From Limimaricola cinnabarinus (GTDB lineage Bacteria; Pseudomonadota; Alphaproteobacteria; Rhodobacterales; Rhodobacteraceae), in contig NZ_KZ304957.1 of the NCBI RefSeq assembly GCF_002723615.1, positions 87,489-151,488 on the forward strand: 64,000 nt of DNA, read 5' to 3'. The notes beneath the pieces were generated by a model. That model had not been told where the DNA came from. It saw only the letters and a program-made list of their open reading frames with translations, and made no database searches. The position numbers were made by a program, and so were the translations under genes. Below are positions 38,967 to 48,435 of the stretch, one piece after another; position 1 is the stretch's first letter, and each line of letters opens with the position of its first letter.

Positions 38967-40013
38967 TCAACCGCCCTTGCGGCGGCGCGCCCCGCGCTGG
39001 GTCGATTTGATATGCTTGGTGAAGCTGCGCCCGCGCGCGCGCCCCTCGGCCAGCGTCTCGGAATTGCGCCGGTCCTCGGCCTCGAGCTTGCGCCAGCGCG
39101 CGAGGCGCTCGGGGTCGAGATCGCCCGCCTTGACGGCGGCGCGCACCGCGCAGCCCGGCTCGGTCTCGTGCGCGCAATCCGAAAAGCGGCATTGCGCCAC
39201 CAGATCGGTCACATCGTCGAACAGCTCCTCGATCCCCTCGGCGGTGTCGGTGAGCTGCAGCTCGCGCATCCCCGGCGTGTCGATCAGCCAGCCCCCGGCG
39301 CGGCAGCGCCGGAGCGCGCGGTGCGTGGTGGTGTGCCGCCCCTTGGCGTCGTCCTCGCGGATGCCCGCCGTGGCTTCGGCCCCGCCGGTGAGCGCGTTTT
39401 GCAGCGTCGTCTTGCCGACGCCCGAGGAGCCGACAAGCGCCAGCGTCTGCCCCGGCTTGCACCAGGGCTCCAGCCGCGCCGCGTCGTCGATGTCGCGCGC
39501 GTTGAGCGCCATGGCCACCACGAGCGGCGATATCGCGCGCGCCTGCGCGAGATAGGGGCTCACGTCCTCGACCATGTCGGATTTGGTCACGATCACCAGC
39601 GGCAGGCAATCGCCCGCCATCGCCAGCGCCACGTAGCGCTCCAGCCGCGCCGGGTTGAAGTCGTCATTGCAGCTGGTGACGATGCCGAGTGTGTCGACAT
39701 TGGCGGCGACGAGCTGGCGCGAGACGGTGTGTCCGGCGGCCTTGCGGGCGATCTGGCTGCGCGGCGCGAGGCGAACGCGCGCCGCGCCGCCCTGCATGCC
39801 GACCCAGTCGCCCACGGCGAAGGAGCCCGCGCCCGAAGGGGCGAGAAGCTTCACCGGGCCGTCGGGGGTGAGCGCCACGAGAAGGGTGCGATGGATTTCG
39901 GCCACGCGCGCGGGCGCGTCGCCCTCTTCGAGCTGGCGCGCGAAATGCTCCGACCAGCCGAGATCGGAAAGTGTCAGGTCTGTCAATGGAATGGTCCCGT
40001 CACGAAAGAACAC
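38967..40013 (-). CDS. rsgA: Ribosome small-subunit GTPase RsgA
   Basis: A 348-residue circularly permuted GTPase for 30S maturation: OB fold first, then G4 (VIVTKSDM), G1 P-loop (ALVGSSGVGKTTLQNAL) and G3 (LIDTPGMREL). The C-terminal zinc knuckle CRFSDCAHETEPGC is intact, and a basic tail (TQRGARRRKGG) ends the protein. Length is typical. It is separated by 107 bp from the SRP RNA gene on the same strand. Confidence 0.95.
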   Translation of the reverse strand: MFFRDGTIPLTDLTLSDLGWSEHFARQLEEGDAPARVAEIHRTLLVALTPDGPVKLLAPSGAGSFAVGDWVGMQGGAARVRLAPRSQIARKAAGHTVSRQLVAANVDTLGIVTSCNDDFNPARLERYVALAMAGDCLPLVIVTKSDMVEDVSPYLAQARAISPLVVAMALNARDIDDAARLEPWCKPGQTLALVGSSGVGKTTLQNALTGGAEATAGIREDDAKGRHTTTHRALRRCRAGGWLIDTPGMRELQLTDTAEGIEELFDDVTDLVAQCRFSDCAHETEPGCAVRAAVKAGDLDPERLARWRKLEAEDRRNSETLAEGRARGRSFTKHIKSTQRGARRRKGG

Positions 40014-40120
40014 GGGCCCGCCGGGGCGGGCAGTTTCGCGTCGGGCGCAGGGCGGCTCAGGCGGCCCCGGCCCGGAGGGCGATCACAATCTCCATGATGT
40101 CCTCCGTTCTTCGGGTGGGT

Positions 40121-40213
40121 GAGAGGCTGAACACGACCCAAGCGGGGCTCGTTGCGGCTGCTTCCTTCCGGACCTGACCGGGTTGGCGAGGCGCTTGCCC
40201 GCGCCAACCTCTC
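40121..40213 (-). ncRNA. ffs: Signal recognition particle 4.5S RNA
   Basis: On the minus strand the universally conserved loop region GGTCAGGTCCGGAAGGAAGC is present, with the symmetric and asymmetric internal loops of domain IV. The outer ends GAGAGG and CCTCTC pair, which sets the limits at 40213 and 40121 (93 nt). This RNA binds Ffh for cotranslational targeting. The ends may differ by a few bases. Confidence 0.92.
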
Positions 40214-40287
40214 GATCCGCGATATAGGGAAGGGCGGCGCGGGACGCAAGACCGCGTCGATGGAAGTCGGTGGAAGAGGCGCCGCGA

Positions 40288-40947
40288 TCAGGCCGGCAGC
40301 GGCAGAAGCCCCGCCGCCCGCGCGCCCGCCATCAGCTCGCGCGCCAGATGCGCGGCGTGCTCGCCGGTCGTGCCGTCGGCCTCGGGCACCTGCACCACGG
40401 TCATGCCCGCGGCCATGCCCGCCCGCGCGCCGGTGTCGCTGTCCTCGAAGACGAGGCAGCGCTCGGGTGCTGCGCCAAGCCTGCGCGCGGCTTCAAGATA
40501 GGCGTCGGGGGCGGGCTTGGCCCTCTCGATGTCCTCGACCGTCACGATGGTCTCGACATGCGCGTCGAGCCCGGCCGCGCGGATCTTGGCCAGACCCGGC
40601 GCGCGGCGCGATGAGGTGGCGATCGCCATCGGCAGGCCGAGACCCGCGATCGCGGCGATCAGCGGCTCGGCCCCGGTCTTGAGCGCGAGCCCGTCCTTCA
40701 GCCGCGCCTCGACCCGCGCGTCCCAATCGGCGTAGAAGCGGCTCTTGTCGAGCGGCTGGCCGGTATGCTCGCGGATCAGCTCGACCCGGCGCTCGTCATG
40801 CACGCCTGCGAGGCTTTCGAAGAAATCGGGGGCGACCTCGATGCCCTGCGCGGCCAGCGCCGGCAGCGCCTCGGTGTTGCACAGCGTTTCGGTGTCGACC
40901 AGCGTGCCGTCGAGGTCGAAGATCACGGCGTCATAGCGGCGGGGCAT
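40288..40947 (-). CDS. HAD-superfamily phosphatase (beta-phosphoglucomutase-like subclass)
   Basis: A 219-residue HAD hydrolase. Motif I is VIFDLDGTLVDTE (nucleophile and acid Asp), motif II ATSSRRAPGLAKI, motif III Lys in ERAKPAPDAYLEAARRL, motif IV VFEDSDTGARAGMAAGM. The helical cap between motifs I and II places it with subfamily I phosphatases/phosphoglucomutases acting on small phosphosugars or similar. Its start overlaps the end of the upstream nucleotidase gene by 25 bp, so the two are likely cotranscribed. Confidence 0.88.
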   Translation of the reverse strand: MPRRYDAVIFDLDGTLVDTETLCNTEALPALAAQGIEVAPDFFESLAGVHDERRVELIREHTGQPLDKSRFYADWDARVEARLKDGLALKTGAEPLIAAIAGLGLPMAIATSSRRAPGLAKIRAAGLDAHVETIVTVEDIERAKPAPDAYLEAARRLGAAPERCLVFEDSDTGARAGMAAGMTVVQVPEADGTTGEHAAHLARELMAGARAAGLLPLPA

Positions 40948-42854
40948 CGGGGCGTCCTTGTCCTGGCCGGGCCGCCATAGCCGAGCCGCGGCCCCGAGTC
41001 GATGGGATGGGCCACGCCTTCGGGGCCGAAGCGCAGCTCGAAGCGGTGATAGCCCCCCGCCGCCGGGCCGAGCGGCGCGACCTGCCGCGCGATCCGCGCC
41101 GCGCCCGCCCGCGCCTCGGGCGGGGCGTCGAACCAGGCGGCGGTGCCCGGCAGCGCGGCAAAGCGCCAGGAATTGCGCGGGCGCGGCGTCACCGGGCCGA
41201 GCGCCAGATGCGCGCGCAGCGCCTCGCGCATCAGCGGTCCCTCGACCGCGATGCGCCGCGCGCGCAGGCAGCGCCGCACGGCATCGTCGCCGCCCGCCCC
41301 CTGGCCCGCCGAGGCGAGGACGAAGCGGTCCCGCGGCCCGAGGCCGCGGCCCGCATGGCGCAGATGGTCGATCCGGCCATCGCCGGCGGGCCGGCTCGGA
41401 TCGATGCGCCAGTCGAGCCCGTCGATCAGCTCGAACCGGTAGGGCGGGCGGGACATGTCGAGCAGAGGCTGGTCGCGCCGCCCGGGCACGATCCGGCGAA
41501 ACGCCGCCGCGCCGCGTTCGAGCTGGGCAAGCAGCGCCTCGCGGTCGACCACCTCGAGGCAGAGCCGGTCGGGATGCGGGTAGAGCGCCTGCAGATGCCC
41601 TTCGGTCAGCGCGCCCGCGGGCAGCGACAGGTAATGCCCCGCCCCGCCATGCCCGCCCGCGCGGAAGGGCCGCACGGCGACAAGCAGCGGCAGCGCCGCC
41701 TCGGGGCGCCCCCAAAGCAGCCGGCGCGCGGCGGCGCGCAGCGCATCGGCGGTGAGCTGCAGCGAGGTTTCGGGCGCGACGAGGGCGAAATGGCTGTCGA
41801 TCGGCACGGTGCTGTGGCCCACGGGGCGGCGCAATGCGGCCAGCGCCGCGCGATGCGCGCGCCGGACGGGCGCGGCGGTCGCCGCGTCGCAGCCGGTGGC
41901 GGGCGGCGTCTCGACCCGGCCCTGGCCCCGGCTGCGCCAGCGCCCCGCCGCATCGCGCCGCAGCCCCAGCTCGATCACCGCGATATGGCTGCCATGGCGG
42001 CCTGCCTGTGCCAGCGGGCAGCCGGGCGGGCCGCTGGCCCCCCTGGCCCGCGGCACATGGGTATGCCCCAGAAACAGCGCGTCGATGTCGGGCAGGGCGG
42101 CAAGAGCCCGCCCGGCATTGTCGGCGCCCGGCGGCGGCAGCGCCGCGCCAAGGCCGCTATGGGCCAGCGCCACCACCAGATCGGCGCCATCGGCGCGCAG
42201 CCGCGCCGCCTGCCGCCGCGCCGCGCCCACCATGTCCTCGGCCACCAGCCCCCCGGCAAAGCGCAGCCGGTCCCATTCGGCGGTGCGCGGCGGCGCCAGG
42301 CCGAGCACGCCGATCCGCAGGCCGACGCTGCGCCCGTCGCGGCAGCGGAACCGCCGCCGCAGCATCAGCCCCGGCGGGGCCAGGGACGCCCCGGCCTCCG
42401 GCGCGAGCGCGAGGTTGCAGCTGGTCACCGGATGGTCGAGCCCGCGCAGCGCGCGCCGCAACAGCGGCAACCCCCGGTCGAACTCGTGATTGCCCAGCGT
42501 GCCCGCGTCATAGGCCAGCGCGTTCATCGCCGCGATCATGGCGTGCGGCCCGGCATGCGGCCCATTTCCCGGCCCATCCCTCGACCCGGCGCCGCGCCGG
42601 GCGAGGCGCTCGGTTTCGGCGTCGGCCATCGGGGTGCCATGCAGGAAATCGCCATTGTCGAACAGCAGCGTGTTGCCCCGGCGGCGATGCGCGCGGATCA
42701 GCGGCGCCAGCCGGGCCAGCCCGACCCCGGGATCGCGCCGCCCCGAAAGGTAATCCCATGGCAGCACATGCCCGTGCAGATCCGTCGTGCAGATCAGCCG
42801 CAGATGGACCGAATCGCCCCCCTCGCGCCGCGTCACCCCCGTGCCGACATGCAT
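40923..42854 (-). CDS. 5'-nucleotidase / 2',3'-cyclic phosphodiesterase family metallophosphatase
   Basis: A 643-residue calcineurin-like phosphoesterase with a C-terminal 5'-nucleotidase domain. Metal ligands are visible in ICTTDLHGHVLPWDY, LLFDNGDFLHGTP, LGNHEFDRGL, ALAHSGLG and LFLGHTHVPR. The GNHEFD motif marks the catalytic His. Unlike CpdB and UshA it has no convincing signal peptide from the ATG at 42854, which has AAGGA upstream, so it may be cytoplasmic or use another start. The C-terminal region is alanine/arginine-rich and less conserved. It is translationally linked to the HAD gene. Confidence 0.85.
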   Translation of the reverse strand: MHVGTGVTRREGGDSVHLRLICTTDLHGHVLPWDYLSGRRDPGVGLARLAPLIRAHRRRGNTLLFDNGDFLHGTPMADAETERLARRGAGSRDGPGNGPHAGPHAMIAAMNALAYDAGTLGNHEFDRGLPLLRRALRGLDHPVTSCNLALAPEAGASLAPPGLMLRRRFRCRDGRSVGLRIGVLGLAPPRTAEWDRLRFAGGLVAEDMVGAARRQAARLRADGADLVVALAHSGLGAALPPPGADNAGRALAALPDIDALFLGHTHVPRARGASGPPGCPLAQAGRHGSHIAVIELGLRRDAAGRWRSRGQGRVETPPATGCDAATAAPVRRAHRAALAALRRPVGHSTVPIDSHFALVAPETSLQLTADALRAAARRLLWGRPEAALPLLVAVRPFRAGGHGGAGHYLSLPAGALTEGHLQALYPHPDRLCLEVVDREALLAQLERGAAAFRRIVPGRRDQPLLDMSRPPYRFELIDGLDWRIDPSRPAGDGRIDHLRHAGRGLGPRDRFVLASAGQGAGGDDAVRRCLRARRIAVEGPLMREALRAHLALGPVTPRPRNSWRFAALPGTAAWFDAPPEARAGAARIARQVAPLGPAAGGYHRFELRFGPEGVAHPIDSGPRLGYGGPARTRTPRCPAAMTP

Positions 42855-43266
42855 GCCGCGTCCTTTCGAACCCCGGTGACGGCGGTTGCCGCCCCGCATG
42901 GTCGAAACTCTTTAGGTTGTGCGCCGGGCCCTGCCTAGCTTTGCCAGGGCGCGACGTTGCGCTGTATGGGCCGCGCCGCAGCGTCACTATGGGCGGATCG
43001 GGGAGGCAGGCGGAGACGGAGGCCCTCGGACGACATCATCTTCGGCGGCGGCGGGCCCGATCGCGCGGCCGGGGTCCGGCCCGATTCGCGGGCCCTTGGC
43101 GGCGCTTTTGGCGCGCGGCGATGCGCGGGTGCCGCCGCCCTGGCGCGGCAGGCTGCCGATCGCGCGGCACCTGCCGTGGAACCGGCTTGCGGGCCGGCTC
43201 GATTGACGCGAGAACCGGGGCCGCAGAGCGCGCGGCGCTCCCCCCGAGGCAAAGCGAGGCACGACC
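42855..43266. other. 412-bp GC-rich intergenic region, no gene recognised
   Basis: This is the gap between divergent genes. Reading frames here are GC-biased shadows with no family-like sequence, signal peptide or ribosome site. The short AT-rich stretch at 42900-42920 (AAACTCTTTAGG) is the most promoter-like part. I see no RNA gene. Confidence 0.5.
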
Positions 43267-43743
43267 ATGGAATTTTCGTCCCAGCAGCAGGTCGCCGCGC
43301 CGCGCGACTTCGTCTTCGCGCAGGCCAGCGATTTCACCGCCTTCGAGCGGCAGGCGATGCGGCGCGGGATCGAGGTGCGCGGCCGGGACGACGCGGCCGG
43401 GGCGCGGCAGGGCTGGCAGGTCGATCTGCCCGGCTCGATCCCGGTGCTCGGCGGGCGCGAGGTGGTCGTCGATCTTGCCGATCATGCGCCGCCCGAAAGC
43501 TACCGCATCGTGGCGCAGGTCGCCGGCATCGAGATCGGCATCGAGGTCAGCGCCGATCCGGTCGAGACCCAGCAGTCGCAGCTCTCCGCCCGGGCGAAGC
43601 TCAGGCCCCTGAACATGACGGGGCGGCTCGTCATGCAGTCGATCAAGCTGTTCCGCCCCCGCATAGAGGCGCGTCTGCAAGGGCGCTTCGAGGGCTATGG
43701 CCAGGAGCTCGAGGCCCGCTGGAAGCGCCGTTCGGGCGCCTGA
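43267..43743 (+). CDS. SRPBCC/START-like domain protein
   Basis: A 158-residue protein beginning MEFSSQQQVAAPRDFVFAQASDFTAFERQAMRRG, the usual opening of the polyketide cyclase/START-like SRPBCC fold with a ligand cavity. C-terminal MQSIKLFRPRIEARLQGRFEGYGQELEARW forms the long closing helix. No catalytic motif is diagnostic; the ligand is unknown. CGAGGCACG upstream may serve as the ribosome site. Convergent with pheA. Confidence 0.82.
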   Translation: MEFSSQQQVAAPRDFVFAQASDFTAFERQAMRRGIEVRGRDDAAGARQGWQVDLPGSIPVLGGREVVVDLADHAPPESYRIVAQVAGIEIGIEVSADPVETQQSQLSARAKLRPLNMTGRLVMQSIKLFRPRIEARLQGRFEGYGQELEARWKRRSGA

Positions 43744-43768
43744 CCCCGCGCGGGGCCGGCTCCCGCCT

Positions 43769-44620
43769 TCAGCCGCGCGGCGCGGGCTCGTGCCGGCGCG
43801 GCGCGGCCGGGAACACGCCCATCAGCTTGATGCTGTCGGTGAAGTAATCCAACTCGTCGAAGGCGAGCTGGACGTTGCGGTCGTCGGGGTGGCCCTCGAT
43901 CTCGGCATAGAACTGCGTCGCGGTGAACTGTCCGCCGACCATGTAGCTTTCGAGCTTGGTCATGTTGACGCCATTGGTCGCGAAGCCGCCCATCGCCTTG
44001 TAGAGCGCGGCGGGAATGTTTCGCACGCGAAACACGAAGCTGGTCATCATCCCCGCATCGCCGCGCCGCCTGAGGTCGGGCTCGCGCGCCATGACGAGAA
44101 ACCGCGTGGTGTTGCGCGCGTGATCCTCGATGTGGCGCGCCAGAACGTCGAGCCCGTAGATTTCGGCCGCGATCTCGGAGGCCAGCGCCGCGTGGCGCGG
44201 ATCGCCCGCCTCGGCGATGGCGCGGGCCGAGCCTGCGGTGTCGGCGCCGGTGATCGTCGAGATGCCGTGCTCGCGCAGGAAGCCGCGGCACTGGCCGAGC
44301 AGGACGGTATGGCTGGTCGCGGTCTCGACCTGATCGAGCCGCGCGCCCTTCACGCCCAGCAGGTTGATATGCACCCGCACGAAGGCCTCGCCGACGATGT
44401 GCAGCCCGCTTTCGGGCAGCAGGTGATGCACGTCGGCCACGCGGCCATAGGTCGAATTCTCGACCGCGATCATGCCCAGCTCGGCATCGCCGCGGCGCAC
44501 CGCCTCGATCGCGTCCTCGAATGTGGTGCAGGGCATGGGCTCGAAGCCCGGGCGCGCCTCGGCGCAGGCCTGGTGGCCGTAGGCCCCGAGCTCTCCCTGG
44601 AATGCGATACGACCGGCCAT
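43769..44620 (-). CDS. pheA: Prephenate dehydratase
   Basis: A 283-residue enzyme converting prephenate to phenylpyruvate in phenylalanine synthesis. The catalytic domain shows RIAFQGELGAYGHQA, ENSTYGRV and ATSHTVLLGQCRGFL, with the NTTRFLV motif (HARNTTRFLVMAREP) ending it. A C-terminal ACT domain (TSFVFRVRNIPAALYKAMGGFATNGVNMTKLESYMV) gives feedback control by phenylalanine. No chorismate mutase domain is fused. The start at 44620 follows a GGAGGG ribosome site. Divergent from the cytochrome c gene. Confidence 0.95.
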   Translation of the reverse strand: MAGRIAFQGELGAYGHQACAEARPGFEPMPCTTFEDAIEAVRRGDAELGMIAVENSTYGRVADVHHLLPESGLHIVGEAFVRVHINLLGVKGARLDQVETATSHTVLLGQCRGFLREHGISTITGADTAGSARAIAEAGDPRHAALASEIAAEIYGLDVLARHIEDHARNTTRFLVMAREPDLRRRGDAGMMTSFVFRVRNIPAALYKAMGGFATNGVNMTKLESYMVGGQFTATQFYAEIEGHPDDRNVQLAFDELDYFTDSIKLMGVFPAAPRRHEPAPRG

Positions 44621-44739
44621 GCGGTGCCCTCCCTCGACAGGCGTTCCCCAAAGGGCATTTCGTCGCGGCTCTACACCTTGCAACATCGCGCGGGAAGCGG
44701 ATACATAGCCGCGAAACGCCGAACGGAATGGAACGCGAC

Positions 44740-45261
44740 ATGTTCGACACGATGACCCTGACCAAGGTCGTTGGCGGCCTTTGCGGCACGCTGCTGGTCT
44801 TCCTCCTTGGTGGCTGGGCCGCCGACATCATCTATGGCGGAGGCCACGGCGGCGGTCACGGCGAGGTCGCGCAGGCCTATTCCATTCCCGTCGAGGACAG
44901 CGGCGAAGCCGCGCCCGAGGAAGAGGCGGTGCCCTTCGAGGAGATCTATGCCGCGGCCGACGCTTCGGCGGGCGAGGGCGTGTGGCGCAACTGCCGCTCC
45001 TGCCACGCGCTCGAAGAGGGCGTGAACGGCACCGGCCCCTCGCTTTATGGCGTGGTCGGCCGCGCGGTCGGCGCCGAGCCGGGCTACAGCTATTCGGGCG
45101 CGCTCAAGGCGGTGGCCGATGTCTGGTCGCCCGAAAACCTCGACGGCTTCCTCGAGGCGCCGCGCGACTACGCCCCGGGCACCAAGATGACCTATAACGG
45201 TCTGAAGGACGTCGAGGACCGCGCCAACCTCATCGCCTATCTCGAAACCATCGGCGGCTGA
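44740..45261 (+). CDS. Membrane-anchored cytochrome c (cytochrome cy/c552 type)
   Basis: A 173-residue protein with an uncleaved N-terminal anchor (TLTKVVGGLCGTLLVFLLGGWAADIIYG, about 6-32), a glycine/histidine stretch, an acidic linker (about 50-70) and a class I cytochrome c domain with CRSCH (Cys85, Cys88, His89) and the axial Met in APGTKMTYNGL. This matches the membrane-tethered electron carriers between the bc1 complex and oxidases in Rhodobacteraceae and Paracoccus. The ATG at 44740 is preferred; one four codons earlier is possible. A strong terminator follows. Confidence 0.92.
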   Translation: MFDTMTLTKVVGGLCGTLLVFLLGGWAADIIYGGGHGGGHGEVAQAYSIPVEDSGEAAPEEEAVPFEEIYAAADASAGEGVWRNCRSCHALEEGVNGTGPSLYGVVGRAVGAEPGYSYSGALKAVADVWSPENLDGFLEAPRDYAPGTKMTYNGLKDVEDRANLIAYLETIGG

Positions 45262-45285
45262 TCTCAGCCCCAGGTTGATCCATCG

Positions 45286-45314
45286 AAGGGCCGCCCCGAC
45301 AGGGCGGCCCTTTT
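45286..45314 (+). terminator. Terminator after the cytochrome c gene
   Basis: AAGGGCCGCCC (45286-45296) pairs with GGGCGGCCCTT (45302-45312) around CGACA and runs into TTTT. Confidence 0.88.
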
Positions 45315-45423
45315 CGCATGCGCCGCGGCGGCGGACACGCGCCGCTCACGCATTCTCGCCTTGAACGTCAGGCGCTTGCGCCGCTAGCCTCGCCTTCAGG
45401 CTGTCCTGCCGGAGGAGTGCACC

Positions 45424-47343
45424 ATGCGACCGACCCGTCATCCCGCCCGCGCCGCGATCCGCCCCATGGGTGCGCCGCATCACCGGATCGCGGGCGCCGC
45501 GCTGGCGCTGGGGGCGCTGGTGCTGGCGCTGCCCGCGGGCGCGCAGGAGAGCGGCGAGACCATCATCACCAGCCATGGCTACACCAATGTCGGCGAACTG
45601 AAATACGGCCCCGACATGGAGCATCTCGACTACGTCAACCCCGACGCGCCCAAGGGCGGCGAGATCAGCGAATGGACGATGGGCACCTTCGACAGCTTCA
45701 ACTCCTATTCGCGCGAGGGCGTGGCGGCGGCGCTCAACGCGCTGCCCTATGAGCGGATCATGACCCCGGTGGCCGACGATCCCTACGGGCTCTATTGCTA
45801 CCTGTGCACCACGCTCGAATATCCCGAAAGCCGCGACTGGGTGATCTTCAACCTGCGCGACGACGTGACATTCGCCGATGGCACGCCGATGACGGCCGAG
45901 GATCTGAAGTTCACCAACGAGCTGTTCCTCGAACAGGGCATCACCGAATACCGCAACGTGGTCGACGGCTTTCTCGACAGCGTCGAGGTGCTCGGCCCGC
46001 ACCGCATCAAGTTCACCTTCGCCGAAGAGGCGCCGCGCCGCGACGTGATCGGCTTTGCGGGCGGCACCATCGCCTTTTCCAAGGACTGGTTCGAAAAGAC
46101 CGGCGCGCGGATCGACGAGAGCCGCAAGGAGCCGTTTCTGGGCACCGGCGCCTATGAGCTGAAGGATTTCGACATCAACCGCCGCGTGGTCTATGGCCGC
46201 AACGAGAACTTCTGGGGCGCCGATCACCCGCTCAACATCGGCCGCAACAACTTCGACAGCATCCGCATCGAGTATTTCGCCGACAGCGCCGCCGCCTTCG
46301 AGGGGTTCAAGTCGGGCGAATACACCTTCCGCATCGAGAACTCGTCCAAGGACTGGGCCACCGGCTACGACTTCCCCGCCATCCAGAAGGGCTGGGTCGT
46401 GACCGAGGAGATCCCGAGGGGCGATATCGGCACGGCGCAGGCCTTCGTCTTCAATCTCGACGATCCGACATGGCAGGACCCGCGCGTGCGCGAGGCGATC
46501 GGCCTGATGTTCAATTTCGAATGGTCCAACGAGTCGCTGTTCTACGGGCTCTACGAGCGGGTCGAGAGCTTCTGGGAGAACTCCGACCTCGAAGCCACCG
46601 GCACGCCGTCCGAGGCCGAGCGCGCGATCCTCGCGCCGCTGGTCGAGGAGGGGCTCTTGGACGAAAGCATCCTGACCGAGGAGGCGCGCCGCGCGCCGGT
46701 GCTCGATGCGGCGAGCAACACGCCCGCGCGAAGCACCTACCGCGAGGCGGGGCGTCTTCTCGACGAGGCGGGCTGGACCGTCGGCGATGACGGGCTGCGG
46801 CGCAAGGATGGCGAGCTGCTCGAAGTGGTCTTCCTGCAGCGCAGCCCGCAATTCGACCGCGTCGTGAACCCCTTCATCGAGAACCTCGCGCGGCTGGGCG
46901 TGCGCGGCGTGCTGGAGCGGGTCGACACCTCGCAATATGTGGAGCGCCTGCGCTCGGGCGATTTCGACCTCGTCAACCACACCTTCTCGATGGGCTTCGA
47001 GCCGGGCGTCGGGCTGGAGCAGTGGTACGCTTCCAAGACCGCCGATGACAGCTCGCGCAACCTGATGCGGCTGCGCAGCGAGGCGGTGGACCGGCTGGTG
47101 AAGGCGGTGATCGACGCGGACACGCTCGATGAGCTGACCACCGCGACCCATGCGCTCGACCGGGTGCTGCGCGCCGAGATGTTCTGGGTGCCGCAGTGGT
47201 ACAAGGACGTCCACACGGTCGCCTATTACGACCAGTACCGCCATCCCGAGAACATGCCGCCGCTGGCTCTGGGCGAGATGGACTTCTGGTGGTACGACGC
47301 CGAAGCCGCAGAAGAGCTGCGCGCCGAAGGCGCGCTGCGATAA
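45424..47343 (+). CDS. yejA: Peptide ABC transporter substrate-binding protein, YejA-like
   Basis: A 639-residue periplasmic protein. The N-terminus has a basic region then a signal sequence (RIAGAALALGALVLALPAGAQ), with possible alternative start at 45466. The mature part has the SBP family 5 pattern: YGPDMEHLDYVNPDAPKGG, FADGTPMTAEDLKFTNELF, and GTGAYELKDF. YejA binds oligopeptides including microcin C-type compounds and imports them via YejBEF. It begins a four-gene operon with 18 bp before yejB. Confidence 0.93.
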   Translation: MRPTRHPARAAIRPMGAPHHRIAGAALALGALVLALPAGAQESGETIITSHGYTNVGELKYGPDMEHLDYVNPDAPKGGEISEWTMGTFDSFNSYSREGVAAALNALPYERIMTPVADDPYGLYCYLCTTLEYPESRDWVIFNLRDDVTFADGTPMTAEDLKFTNELFLEQGITEYRNVVDGFLDSVEVLGPHRIKFTFAEEAPRRDVIGFAGGTIAFSKDWFEKTGARIDESRKEPFLGTGAYELKDFDINRRVVYGRNENFWGADHPLNIGRNNFDSIRIEYFADSAAAFEGFKSGEYTFRIENSSKDWATGYDFPAIQKGWVVTEEIPRGDIGTAQAFVFNLDDPTWQDPRVREAIGLMFNFEWSNESLFYGLYERVESFWENSDLEATGTPSEAERAILAPLVEEGLLDESILTEEARRAPVLDAASNTPARSTYREAGRLLDEAGWTVGDDGLRRKDGELLEVVFLQRSPQFDRVVNPFIENLARLGVRGVLERVDTSQYVERLRSGDFDLVNHTFSMGFEPGVGLEQWYASKTADDSSRNLMRLRSEAVDRLVKAVIDADTLDELTTATHALDRVLRAEMFWVPQWYKDVHTVAYYDQYRHPENMPPLALGEMDFWWYDAEAAEELRAEGALR

Positions 47344-47361
47344 GGGAGAGCTTCCGACCGC

Positions 47362-48435
47362 ATGGGCGCCTATATCCTCAGACGACTGCTGCTCGTGATC
47401 CCGACGCTGCTCGGGATCATGATCATCAACTTCGCCCTCGTGCAGTTCGTGCCCGGCGGACCGATCGAGCAGATCATCGCCCAGATGGAGGGCGGCGGCG
47501 ACGTGTTCGAGGGCATCGCCGGCGGCGGCAGCGAGGTCAGCCAGGGCGGCGAGAGCGACTATGTCGGCGCGCGCGGCCTGCCGCCCGAATTCATCGCCGA
47601 GCTGGAGCGCGAATTCGGCTTCGACAAGCCGCCCGTGGAACGCTTCCTCACCATGATGTGGAACTACATGCGCTTCGATTTCGGGGAGAGCTATTTCCGC
47701 TCGATCTCGGTGGTCGATCTCGTGCTCGAAAAGATGCCGGTCTCGATCACGCTGGGGCTGTGGTCGACGCTTCTGGCCTATCTGATCTCGATCCCCTTGG
47801 GCATCCGCAAGGCGGTGCGCGACGGCTCCTCCTTCGACACTTGGACCTCGGGCGCGATCATCGTGGGCTACGCCATCCCCGGCTTTCTCTTCGCGATCCT
47901 CCTGATCGTGCTCTTCGCCGGCGGCTCCTACTGGCGGATCTTTCCGCTGCGCGGGCTGACCTCGGACAATTGGGAGCAGCTGTCGCTGATCGGCAAGGCG
48001 CTCGATTACCTGTGGCACATCGCGCTGCCGGTGCTCGCCTCGACCATCTCGGCCTTTGCCACGCTGACGCTGCTGACCAAGAACTCCTTCCTCGACGAGA
48101 TCAAGAAGCAATACGTGATGACCGCGCGGGCCAAGGGGCTGACCGAGCGCCGCGTGCTTTATGGCCACGTCTTTCGCAACGCGATGCTGATCGTGATCTC
48201 GGGCTTTCCGGCGCTGTTCATCGGCGTGTTCTTCGGCGGCTCGCTGATCATCGAGACGCTGTTCTCGCTCGACGGTCTGGGACGCCTCGGCTTCGAGGCG
48301 ACGGTGGCGCGCGACTACCCGGTGGTCTTCGGCACGCTGTTCGCCTTTTCGCTTCTGGGATTGGTCGTCGGCATCGTGACCGACCTCACATATGTGCTGA
48401 TCGACCCGCGCATCGACTTCGAACGGAGAGGCTGA
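47362..48435 (+). CDS. yejB: Peptide ABC transporter permease, YejB-like
   Basis: A 357-residue inner-membrane permease with an N-terminal helix ([31 protein letters not shown]) and five further helices in the BPD_transp_1 domain; the EAA-like loop is [26 protein letters not shown]. The periplasmic insertion after TM1 (about 40-130) is typical of YejB/DppB-type proteins. It is followed with no gap by the yejE gene. Confidence 0.94.
   Translation: MGAYILRRLLLVIPTLLGIMIINFALVQFVPGGPIEQIIAQMEGGGDVFEGIAGGGSEVSQGGESDYVGARGLPPEFIAELEREFGFDKPPVERFLTMMWNYMRFDFGESYFRSISVVDLVLEKMPVSITLGLWSTLLAYLISIPLGIRKAVRDGSSFDTWTSGAIIVGYAIPGFLFAILLIVLFAGGSYWRIFPLRGLTSDNWEQLSLIGKALDYLWHIALPVLASTISAFATLTLLTKNSFLDEIKKQYVMTARAKGLTERRVLYGHVFRNAMLIVISGFPALFIGVFFGGSLIIETLFSLDGLGRLGFEATVARDYPVVFGTLFAFSLLGLVVGIVTDLTYVLIDPRIDFERRG

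Noticed and set aside
40923..42938. Long plus-strand frames opposite the 5'-nucleotidase gene
   Set aside because: Arg/Ala/Pro-rich antisense frames without motifs; the minus-strand protein has all metallophosphatase motifs.
42957..43266. Possible small genes in the gap upstream of the SRPBCC gene
   Set aside because: All frames are GC-biased with no signal, motif or ribosome site; treated as intergenic.
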